Part shown: positions 1-6,298 of the stretch, in pieces
Numbering within the stretch: position 1 is the first letter of the stretch
Layout: the number at the start of each line of letters is the position of its first letter
Source of the DNA: Phycisphaerales bacterium UBA966
Lineage (GTDB): Bacteria; Planctomycetota; Phycisphaerae; Phycisphaerales; SM1A02
DNA: 17,618 nt
Assembly (NCBI GenBank): GCA_002292895.1
Contig: DBCE01000081.1
Location: 1 to 17,618 of the forward strand
Direction: 5' to 3'
Position numbers and translations under genes: made by a program
The notes under the pieces: model-generated
Seen by the model: the letters and a program-made list of their open reading frames with translations, nothing else
The model's database searches: none
Told to the model about the DNA's origin: nothing

Positions 1-1
1 A

Positions 2-220
2 ATCTGGCGGATTGGCCTGTCACAGCCGGGCGAGTCAAACGGTGTTGGGGGTGATGGAACATGTCTGTCCATCCCGCGTCGGGCGGCTCCCTACATCAAG
101 TCGCAATCAACGGACGGTAATCATATGAGCTCCACTTTCACCGTCGTACTTGCCGCACTCATCTCTGCGGCTCCGCAGTCGGGTCCATCGCCGCTCTGCC
201 TGCACGAGTTGCCAACTTGA
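2..220 (+). CDS. C-terminal end of an unidentified protein (5' partial)
   Basis: A frame stays open from the left edge to a TGA at 218-220, giving about 72 residues. Roughly two thirds of its codons end in G or C, like the real genes here. An in-frame ATG at 125 would give a 31-residue peptide with a hydrophobic stretch (TFTVVLAALISAAP), so the frame could be a short leader peptide rather than a gene tail. Its stop overlaps the next start as TGATG, the usual geometry of translational coupling. I recognise no family. No clear Shine-Dalgarno precedes the ATG at 125, which slightly favours a gene tail entering from the left. Confidence 0.35.
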   Translation: MWRIGLSQPGESNGVGGDGTCLSIPRRAAPYIKSQSTDGNHMSSTFTVVLAALISAAPQSGPSPLCLHELPT

Positions 221-1614
221 TGTTGCTAGCAAGGCGCAACAAATGGCTCGCCGTGCTACTCGTGTTGCTGTGCCATGAGTTGGTCATCGCGCAAGACGGC
301 GGCACAGATGAGCACTCTGCCGACACGTCCCCGCAAACTCCAAGTCAGCGGATCTTGGCAGCCTTCCCGGGGAGTGCACAGGTCGACCTCCAAATTCCGG
401 AACCGATACTCGCTATCGACGCGGAGTACTTCGCGTGGATCAGCGGCACCGAAACGAAGACGTCGGGGATCGTGAGCAACTGGGCCGCCACGATGGGCGC
501 GATTGATGCCGAGTGGTGCTCGGAATTGTTCCAACAACTCCAAAAACCTGCGTCTGACTACGTTGCGCTGCTGGAAGTGACTAAGAATTTCGGCGAGCGC
601 GCAAGCCAACTGAAGGGGTTAGTGATTTCGCGCGACCGGCTCGTTGAGGAACTCTTTGCTCGAGAGCGCAGAGCCCTGGAAACGCTGCTGAGTGCGTCGA
701 ATGTCGAGGAACCCGAAGCAGACGCGGTGGTTGAGCAAGTCATGATGGTCAGGCGTGCAGAAGCATGCGCGCCCGACACAACCTATTCACCGCATCTGGT
801 CGCGAACATTCTGCGCCTCCTGCACCTTGCGGCTACTGATCGCAGTACCAGTCCGGAAGCCAGCGCATCAATCAGGCGATTGGCACTGGATAACGCCCCA
901 AGCATGTGCGAACAGCGACGAGTTGTCTTCGAGGCAATGAAGAAGTGCGGCTATCGAGGAAATGAGGCTCTCCAACGGGCGATTGATTCCGGAAACTCCA
1001 CAACTGGATCGATGGCGAGCGTCTTTCGCCCCATTGCTCTCGGATCGGCACGCGTCGCAGCCACAACCCAAGATATTGCCGCCATGGCGCGAGCCGAACT
1101 GACGCCCGAGGTCGCTAAGAAACTCGACGACAGTCTGCTTCGCCTCACGTACGGCGCACTGGCATTCGACATCTTCAGTACAGACGCCGTTGCGCACGTG
1201 CTCATTCCACTCGTGCCGGGTCAAGATCGGGAAACATGCGTCGCGCTGGTCCTCGACTCCGCTCGTCAACGGGCGGTGCTGCGCGAGCGAATGCTCAAGA
1301 GTTTCGATATGGAAAGAAGCAAGTTCATCGAGCGCGGCTTAGTGCGCGACGAAGCCGCCAGCGATCGCTTTGGGAAGTCACTCCTCGGCTACCTCAAGAC
1401 ATCCCGAATTGGCGCTGAGCAAATGCTGACCAAAGTTGCCGCCATCGCACGTGCAAACCCGAAGTGGGACGAAGCAGAGTTCGATGCTGCGCGGCGAGAG
1501 TGGCGGTCAGCAGTGCGGCAACGACTCCAAGAAGTAACAATCACCGGCGGGGCGTCACCTGTCCTGCCCTATCCGCGGATGGAAACGATTGTTCAGGGAG
1601 CGCTGGAGCAGTGA
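220..1614 (+). CDS. Exported protein of unknown function, 464 aa
   Basis: The N-terminus looks like a signal peptide: positive residues (ARRNK, about 4-8), a hydrophobic core (WLAVLLVLLCHELVIA) and a possible cut after AQ near residue 26. The mature part is charged and rich in Ala, Arg, Leu and Glu, which suggests a mostly helical periplasmic protein. I see no metal-binding, enzymatic or repeat motif and recognise no family. A TTG lies one codon earlier at 217, but the ATG at 220 is the more natural start and overlaps the preceding stop as TGATG. With no good ribosome binding site, translation may depend on the upstream frame. The gene converges on the LuxR-type regulator, with only 22 bases between the two stops. 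Confidence 0.75.
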   Translation: MLLARRNKWLAVLLVLLCHELVIAQDGGTDEHSADTSPQTPSQRILAAFPGSAQVDLQIPEPILAIDAEYFAWISGTETKTSGIVSNWAATMGAIDAEWCSELFQQLQKPASDYVALLEVTKNFGERASQLKGLVISRDRLVEELFARERRALETLLSASNVEEPEADAVVEQVMMVRRAEACAPDTTYSPHLVANILRLLHLAATDRSTSPEASASIRRLALDNAPSMCEQRRVVFEAMKKCGYRGNEALQRAIDSGNSTTGSMASVFRPIALGSARVAATTQDIAAMARAELTPEVAKKLDDSLLRLTYGALAFDIFSTDAVAHVLIPLVPGQDRETCVALVLDSARQRAVLRERMLKSFDMERSKFIERGLVRDEAASDRFGKSLLGYLKTSRIGAEQMLTKVAAIARANPKWDEAEFDAARREWRSAVRQRLQEVTITGGASPVLPYPRMETIVQGALEQ

Positions 1615-1636
1615 CGCCGAGTTTGATCAAGCGCGG

Positions 1637-2521
1637 CTACCGCTCGCCAAGTTTGCGTCGCGAGTGACCCGCAAGCCGTGCGGCGAGCGCGGCCTGGCTC
1701 GAGACGCCGAGCTTTCGGTAGACGCGCCGTGCGAGCGTCGCAACGGTGTGCACCGAGAGCCGCATCCGCTCGGCGACATGCGCGCGCGACAGTCCATCCG
1801 CGAGGGCAAGCGCGACCTCGCGCTCGCGGGGCGCGAGCCCGGGAAGACCGGTCTTGTCGGCCTTGTGGACAGTCGACTGTTTGAACTTCGAGCGTGGCGT
1901 CATCCAGACCGCGGGCAGTGGAAGTAACTCGCCCACGATCGGATCGAGCCGGATGCTGATCGCCTGATTGCAGAACGGAGTGGGCGGGATTGAGACTGCG
2001 TGTGAGCCGCGCGGCTGCGGCGGACGCGGTCTTGGTGCCGCAAGGAACTCGACCACTGCGAGCATGCGCCTACGAAGCTCCGCGAAGTCTTCCTTCGTGA
2101 AGTGCTGGATGCTGTGCTGTCGAAAGCGGACTCCCAACGCGGGATGGAACGCAGGATCCGCATAACGCTCGACGCAGCGTTCGAACTCACGGCGCACGGA
2201 TTCGCTTGAGGACGTCGCGCGCGCGACGGACTCAGCGCAGCCGTCGTCAAAGGTGATCACGATGCGCTCGGTCGACACGCGGTATCCGACGGACTTCCTC
2301 GGCTTCCGTGCGCGGACTGTATCCACGAGTCCGTGCTTCGCTAGCAGATCCACATGACCCTGTAACACGCGCCGCTCGAGCCCGGTGGCTTGAGCAAGTT
2401 CCGCGACCGTCACGGCGGTTCGGGCGGAGCGCAGGACTTCCCAGATCCTCAAGGCTTCGAAGTCTCGGAGGAGTCCAAGCACTCCCTGGTCATCGAGCTG
2501 CAGTGGAGTGGTGTTCGGCAT
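1637..2521 (-). CDS. Hybrid regulator: N-terminal winged helix plus C-terminal LuxR-type HTH
   Basis: The 294-residue protein has two DNA-binding regions. Residues about 18-82 fit an ArsR/MarR-like winged helix: LLRDFEALRIWEVLRSA, then VAELAQATGLERRVLQGHVD, then a basic wing (RARKPRKSVGYRV). Residues about 228-284 fit a LuxR/GerE helix-turn-helix: LAPREREVALALADGLSRAH, followed by VAERMRLSVHTV and RKLGVSSQAALAARLA. The middle has no recognisable sensor or receiver domain. The frame is open upstream to 2746, but that extension is compositionally odd and would cover the palindromic operator candidates. I therefore chose the ATG at 2519-2521, which is followed directly by the winged helix. No strong Shine-Dalgarno is seen. 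It is divergent from the beta-helix gene and probably controls itself, that gene, or both (inference). Confidence 0.8.
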   Translation of the reverse strand: MPNTTPLQLDDQGVLGLLRDFEALRIWEVLRSARTAVTVAELAQATGLERRVLQGHVDLLAKHGLVDTVRARKPRKSVGYRVSTERIVITFDDGCAESVARATSSSESVRREFERCVERYADPAFHPALGVRFRQHSIQHFTKEDFAELRRRMLAVVEFLAAPRPRPPQPRGSHAVSIPPTPFCNQAISIRLDPIVGELLPLPAVWMTPRSKFKQSTVHKADKTGLPGLAPREREVALALADGLSRAHVAERMRLSVHTVATLARRVYRKLGVSSQAALAARLAGHSRRKLGER

Positions 2522-2592
2522 CGCTGGATGATCGCAGAGATGACAGGGCGACGATGCACGAAATCCACGCGGGGTCAGCGCAGCGACCGATG

Positions 2593-2608
2593 TACTCCGC
2601 GCGGAGTA
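2593..2608. promoter_or_regulatory. Perfect 16-bp palindrome, candidate operator
   Basis: TACTCCGCGCGGAGTA equals its own reverse complement. Its near edge lies 71 bases upstream of the regulator start (72 to 87 bases out) and its centre about 227 bases upstream of the beta-helix gene. Its half-site TACTCCGC recurs at 2671-2678. Length and placement suit a dimeric helix-turn-helix regulator, most simply autoregulation by the adjacent LuxR-type protein (inference). Confidence 0.5.
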
Positions 2609-2649
2609 TGGCAAATCAGAAAGTGACCACCGACGCGCGAGTCGGTTCA

Positions 2650-2679
2650 CGCGGAATATCAGCCGTCCCGTACTCCGCG
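2650..2679. promoter_or_regulatory. Second dyad with the same half-site, candidate operator
   Basis: CGCGGAATA (2650-2658) and TACTCCGCG (2671-2679) are inverted copies with one mismatch in nine positions. Their starts are 21 bases apart, about two helical turns. The dyad centre is 64 bases from the centre of the palindrome at 2593-2608, about six turns, so both sites could face the same side of the DNA. Confidence 0.4.
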
Positions 2680-2816
2680 AGGATGACGGAGGATCGAATC
2701 TCGCGCGCGACAGGCAGTCACCACTGTATTGGACGATAAATGCCACTCATTCTCTAGGCGCACGCGAATCCCGATGTACCCTTGTTTTGCTAGGTAGTCG
2801 CCTTACACCATTCAAC

Positions 2817-2821
2817 GGGAG
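2817..2821 (+). promoter_or_regulatory. Shine-Dalgarno site of the beta-helix gene
   Basis: GGGAG ends six bases before the ATG at 2828. It is one of the few clear ribosome binding sites in the window and fixes this start. Confidence 0.6.
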
Positions 2822-2827
2822 TCAGCA

Positions 2828-3832
2828 ATGAAAAAGTTCTTCAAGATGTCTCCTCGCTACACGATTGCACTGAGCGTCATGACACTGAGCGCGGTCGCCG
2901 GGCAGGCGTACGCCGGCACTATCACCGTGTGCCCCAATGGATCGTGCAACTTCACTGATCCTGTCGCCGCAATCGCCGCATCAGCCCCGAACGACATCAT
3001 TGAGATCCACGCAGGAACCTACATGCTCAGCAGCATCATCAGCATCACGGGCGGCGGGATTTTCTCGCCGGGTAAGCCGTTGTTGATCCGCGGCGCCGTC
3101 GACGCATCAGGGAATCCGACGACCGTGCTGAACGCTGGCGGGACGAAGCGGATTTTCAGCTTAGTCGAACTTAACAACGACACCGTCTTCGAGAATCTTG
3201 TCATCACCAACGGATGGGGGGACTATGGCGGCGCGGTTCACACCTACGGCGCGAATGTGATCTTCCGCAACTGCGCCTTTCGTGACAATCGAGCGCAGTG
3301 GATTGGAGGCGCGGTCTACCTCAATGATTCGGATGTGGTGTTCACCGACTGCGAGTTCACCAACAATGTCGCTTCGCATAACCAGGGAACACCAAATTCC
3401 GGGGCTGGCGCCATCTACGTCGGCAGAAATCTGCTGACCCTCAACGGCTGCACGCTCACCGGCAACTCAGGCAACTCTGCCGGTGGCGCCCTCTTTGTGT
3501 ATGGAGGCAGCAACCCAGGCCGAGTGAACCTCCAGTCGACGCGCATTTGCGGCAATACTGCACCGAATGGACCGCAGATTGGCATAACCGCTGGCGCCAT
3601 CGTCACGGACCTCGGCGGCTCGTGCATCTCGGACAACTGTGACGACTGTCCACCCGCCCCGGCCTGCCCAGCGGACCTTGACGGAAACGGGCTCGTGGGT
3701 GGCTCCGATCTCGGCCGTCTGCTCGGGGCCTGGGGGCCGTGCACCGACTGCCCCGCCGACATCAATGGCGATGGGTTGGTGAGCGGGACGGACTTGGGAG
3801 CGATGCTCGGCGCGTGGGGCGCTTGTCAGTGA
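2828..3832 (+). CDS. Secreted parallel beta-helix (pectin-lyase-like) protein with dockerin-like tail, 334 aa
   Basis: A signal peptide is clear: basic start (MKKFFKMSPR), hydrophobic core and an AYA cut at 27-29. Residues about 32-265 look like a right-handed parallel beta-helix. They carry repeated turns such as VIFRNCAFRDN and VVFTDCEFTNN alternating with GGAVHTYG, GGAVYLND and GGALFVYG, resembling polymorphic-outer-membrane-protein or pectin-lyase-fold repeats. The first part (about 42-110) follows the usual entry with IIEIHAGTY. Residues 280-334 hold two calcium-loop repeats, ADLDGNGLVGGSDLGRLLG and ADINGDGLVSGTDLGAMLG, each followed by AWG and set off by Cys pairs. No pectinase catalytic residues can be assigned, so a structural or binding role is as likely as an enzymatic one. 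Its 3' end is overlapped antisense by the next gene's frame. Confidence 0.85.
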   Translation: MKKFFKMSPRYTIALSVMTLSAVAGQAYAGTITVCPNGSCNFTDPVAAIAASAPNDIIEIHAGTYMLSSIISITGGGIFSPGKPLLIRGAVDASGNPTTVLNAGGTKRIFSLVELNNDTVFENLVITNGWGDYGGAVHTYGANVIFRNCAFRDNRAQWIGGAVYLNDSDVVFTDCEFTNNVASHNQGTPNSGAGAIYVGRNLLTLNGCTLTGNSGNSAGGALFVYGGSNPGRVNLQSTRICGNTAPNGPQIGITAGAIVTDLGGSCISDNCDDCPPAPACPADLDGNGLVGGSDLGRLLGAWGPCTDCPADINGDGLVSGTDLGAMLGAWGACQ

Positions 3833-4372
3833 CGGCGGCACCGGCACGCAATCAACCACGACTCCTTGCGACAGGACTTTCGCCATGACCTCGCTCGCCG
3901 AACCGTCGGCAAATGGAGTTGTTGCTTCGAATTGGCGGATCGGGGTGCACGTGACCGTACTTCCCGCCACGAGTTCCACGGAACCGTTGACCACTTCGGG
4001 AGGGAACGCAGTCAGTTCGATGACCGGCCACTCCGAATCGCTCCACGGCTGTGAGCCACGTGAACGCCCGGAGCCAGAGACGGATGGCCGCGCACGCAAG
4101 GTGGCGTTGAGCGCGTTCCAATCGTGCAACGAAATTCGCGCGCTGGTTTTCATCACGCCATGCGTCGTTCGAGCTTGGAACTCAAGGAGCACCGCTTCGA
4201 ATCGAAATGTGCCCCAGTCGGGCTCAACGGGTGTCGCGCGTGCCGACCAGTCGTTCATCAGGCTCCTGATGGAAACCATGATCCACGCGTTGAAGATCAC
4301 GCCACCGGCGGCGACAAGAAGTGTGACAAGCACTACGGCCACTGCAATCCGCCATCGCGCAGGGTGAATCAC
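3467..4372 (-). CDS. Membrane-anchored protein of unknown function with an antisense run-on C-terminus
   Basis: The frame opens with GTG at 4370-4372 and encodes 301 residues. Residues about 9-33 (WRIAVAVVLVTLLVAAGGVI) form one membrane anchor or uncleaved signal. Residues about 34-180 are a probable extracytoplasmic domain of no family I recognise. The last 121 residues or so are read antisense to the dockerin-like end of the beta-helix gene, with codons exactly aligned to that gene's codons. In that phase an antisense stop requires a TTA, CTA or TCA codon on the sense strand, and these are rare in GC-rich genes. The tail may therefore be a run-on after loss of the original stop, not a selected domain. 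The start lies 21 bases after the T-run of the upstream gene's terminator and lacks a clear Shine-Dalgarno. An ATG at residue 32 would delete the anchor and is unlikely. Confidence 0.6.
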   Translation of the reverse strand: MIHPARWRIAVAVVLVTLLVAAGGVIFNAWIMVSIRSLMNDWSARATPVEPDWGTFRFEAVLLEFQARTTHGVMKTSARISLHDWNALNATLRARPSVSGSGRSRGSQPWSDSEWPVIELTAFPPEVVNGSVELVAGSTVTCTPIRQFEATTPFADGSASEVMAKVLSQGVVVDCVPVPPSLTSAPRAEHRSQVRPAHQPIAIDVGGAVGARPPGPEQTAEIGATHEPVSVKVRWAGRGGWTVVTVVRDARAAEVRDDGASGYANLRSIRCSIAANARRLEVHSAWVAASIHKEGATGRVA

Positions 4373-4393
4373 TGCTGCACCACGGGCTGTGAC

Positions 4394-4428
4394 AAAAAAA
4401 CACCCGCCGCCTCTTCGGGCGGCGGGTG
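4394..4428 (-). terminator. Intrinsic terminator of the PhoX-like gene
   Basis: CACCCGCCGCC (4401-4411) and GGCGGCGGGTG (4418-4428) form a perfect 11-bp GC-rich stem with a six-base loop (TCTTCG). Seven A residues lie at 4394-4400. Read on the minus strand this is a strong hairpin followed by seven T, 38 bases beyond the stop of the PhoX-like gene. It is the clearest terminator in the window. Confidence 0.9.
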
Positions 4429-4435
4429 CTTCATT

Positions 4436-4450
4436 TCGGCCTTCGGCCGA
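4436..4450 (-). other. Small hairpin just before the terminator
   Basis: TCGGCCTTCGGCCGA folds into a six-base-pair stem with a three-base loop. It lies between the PhoX-like stop and the terminator. It may protect the 3' end of the transcript or simply accompany the terminator; it has no T-run of its own. Confidence 0.4.
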
Positions 4451-4466
4451 TCAATGTGCGTTAGTG

Positions 4467-6074
4467 TCAGGGAGCGCAGTTGCCCCAGCCGTTGAGAAGG
4501 TCGCCGAGGTCGACGCCGTTGCAGATGCCGTCGCGGTTCAGGTCAGCGGCGCCGTATGCCTCGCCCCAGTGGGCGAGGATGTTTGCCAGGTCCTCGCCGC
4601 CGATGACGTTGTACGGCGTGGCCAAGTCGGCGTCACAAATGCCGACGCATTCCGGGCAGTAGAAGGCGTACAGCTGGCCATTCTCCATGAGCGGAGCGGC
4701 GAGTGAGTAGTGACACTGAATGTTGCCAAGGAACCAGCCGAGACCGAGCTGATCGCGTGCGTCGATCACGCCCGAAACCTCCTCATCCTGGTTGAACGGA
4801 GCCGTGGCAGAGGTGGTGCCGTTACCGAAGCGAGCCGGATCGCACTCGAGGATCGTGGTGCGCGTATCGGTGGCCACGTTGTAGAGGTGGTGCTTGGCGT
4901 TTTGCAGGTTGTTACCCGGATCTTCCTGCAAGATCACCATGGTGGCGCCAGCCGGCGTGTTGTAGACGCACATATTGTCCATCATCTTCTGACCTTCGTT
5001 ACCAATGAGAAGCGCCTCGATGGTGCCGCCCGCGAGCGGGTTGCTAACGTCGGAGTAACGCATGCGCCACAGGCGCGAGTTGGTGGTCATCGAGGCAGTG
5101 GTGACGAAGTAGAAATCCGCTGGGTTGGCGGGATCCCACGCACCGTCCTCAGGACGAAGGAACGTGGTACCGGAATCAGTGGAACCAGCGCCGAACGTAA
5201 AGGTGCCGCTGTAGACGGGGGTGCCGCTCGTAGCGAGGCCGAAAGCGCTGGTCTCGGCAGCGACACTGCTACCGTTGACCTGCACCTGCATGCCGTAGCC
5301 AGTGCCATTCTTGAGGCCGGCCTTCTCGACCGAGGTGCCGGTGGACTGCTTGGTGCCGACGTACATGAACACGCGGTTGGTGCCGCCGTCAGAAGTGGCG
5401 ACTACCACGGTGCTTTCACTTGCGAACGGACGGGCGACGCCGTTCTCCCAGCTACCCCTGAGCGAGTCAAACGCTTGGAGTTGTGTGCCGACGCCGGTTT
5501 CAATGTCCATTGCCATCATGCGACCGGGAACGCCACCTTCTTCGCCAGCGAGGAAGATGTGGTTCAAGGTGCCGTTGCCGGTGGCTGGGTTGTAGTAGGC
5601 GCTGGCGGCAGCCAAGTCAGCCGAGCAGAAGCGCTGGAACTGGTAGAGCGCGCCAGTGCCGGCGGTGGTGACGTCCACTGAAGTCATCGCGTCGGCAGCG
5701 CTGGTGATGGCGAAGGTTCCAGGAGTGATGTTCCACTTGCTGACGAATCCGCCGCCGACGATCCCTGCAGGCTGGTGCGCGCGGGCCTGGCCGCCGACAG
5801 TGGCGGCAATCTCGTGGGCCACGGTGAGCGTGAATGAGCCATCGCCGTTGTTGAACGCGCCCATGCCGTCCGGGATGCCGAGCATCTGGTAGCCGCCGAT
5901 GGTGTCGCCGACGGTGATGATGGAGACGATGTCACGAACTGGGCTGCCGGTGTTCGGACGGACGAACGGGGTGGCCGAGGAATTCGGGCCGGTACGCACA
6001 GAGCTCTGCGCGGTGGCCGAGGCGGCAACCGCGAGAACGGCGGATGCGCCGATTGCAAAGGTAATACGGGTCAT
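4467..6074 (-). CDS. Secreted PhoX/phytase-like beta-propeller protein with dockerin-like tail, 535 aa
   Basis: The N-terminus is a signal peptide (MTRITFAIGASAVLAVAASA, cut near ATAQ at about 20-23). The body resembles the DUF839/PhoX-like and phytase-like propeller group: FLRPEDGAWDP at 306-316, ILQEDPG at 381-387 and FNQDEEVSGVIDA at 427-439, with acidic loops suited to calcium. PhoX enzymes are calcium-dependent alkaline phosphatases, but I cannot assign each catalytic residue here, so phosphatase activity is inferred. The tail at 480-535 holds two dockerin-like repeats. The second (ADLNRDGICNGVDLGDLLNG) is regular; the first (ADLATPYNVIGGEDLANILA) has lost the usual calcium ligands and is one residue longer. 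Minus-strand GGAG (6085-6088) precedes the ATG by ten bases. The gene ends in a strong terminator, so it may be transcribed alone. Confidence 0.7.
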   Translation of the reverse strand: MTRITFAIGASAVLAVAASATAQSSVRTGPNSSATPFVRPNTGSPVRDIVSIITVGDTIGGYQMLGIPDGMGAFNNGDGSFTLTVAHEIAATVGGQARAHQPAGIVGGGFVSKWNITPGTFAITSAADAMTSVDVTTAGTGALYQFQRFCSADLAAASAYYNPATGNGTLNHIFLAGEEGGVPGRMMAMDIETGVGTQLQAFDSLRGSWENGVARPFASESTVVVATSDGGTNRVFMYVGTKQSTGTSVEKAGLKNGTGYGMQVQVNGSSVAAETSAFGLATSGTPVYSGTFTFGAGSTDSGTTFLRPEDGAWDPANPADFYFVTTASMTTNSRLWRMRYSDVSNPLAGGTIEALLIGNEGQKMMDNMCVYNTPAGATMVILQEDPGNNLQNAKHHLYNVATDTRTTILECDPARFGNGTTSATAPFNQDEEVSGVIDARDQLGLGWFLGNIQCHYSLAAPLMENGQLYAFYCPECVGICDADLATPYNVIGGEDLANILAHWGEAYGAADLNRDGICNGVDLGDLLNGWGNCAP

Positions 6075-6273
6075 TTCTATATAACTCCAGATCGGGTTTC
6101 AAGACATTGCGCGCCGGACCTTCCGGAGCACGACGAATAATGACGGCATGCTGTGAAGCGTGCGCTTGCTAACGATGTGGAGTTATTGAACAAACGATGT
6201 GCGTCGCGTTTGCGCACTTCAACCGATTCCGCAACGCACTCTGCAGCAAGAATTTGCAGCGATGACGTTCGCG

Positions 6274-6292
6274 GCTTCACCCCGCGTGAAGC
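6274..6292 (-). other. Hairpin downstream of the HtrA-like gene
   Basis: GCTTCAC and GTGAAGC form a perfect seven-base-pair stem with a five-base loop, starting six bases after the HtrA-like stop. No T-run follows on the minus strand, so it is at best a weak or factor-assisted terminator or a 3' stabilising structure. The remaining bases up to 6074 must hold the PhoX-like promoter, but I see no convincing hexamers and no clear Pho box. Confidence 0.35.
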
Positions 6293-6298
6293 AAGTGA

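Larger units (their letters stand above)
2522..2827. other. Divergent intergenic region between the regulator and the beta-helix gene
   Basis: These 306 bases hold no convincing gene. They contain a perfect 16-bp palindrome and a related spaced dyad (listed separately) and, at the right end, the Shine-Dalgarno site of the beta-helix gene. Weak -35-like hexamers occur (TTGGAC at 2729-2734 and TTGTTT at 2782-2787), but I could not pair either with a convincing -10. Confidence 0.6.

Noticed and set aside
2522..2746. N-terminal extension of the LuxR-type regulator by 75 residues
   Set aside because: The extension is Arg/Ser-rich, lacks domain character and would make the palindromic operator candidates coding; the ATG at 2521 immediately precedes the winged helix.
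4710..5681. Plus-strand reading frame (323 residues) across the PhoX-like gene
   Set aside because: Codon-aligned antisense shadow of a gene with signal peptide, family motifs and terminator; its translation shows no family features.
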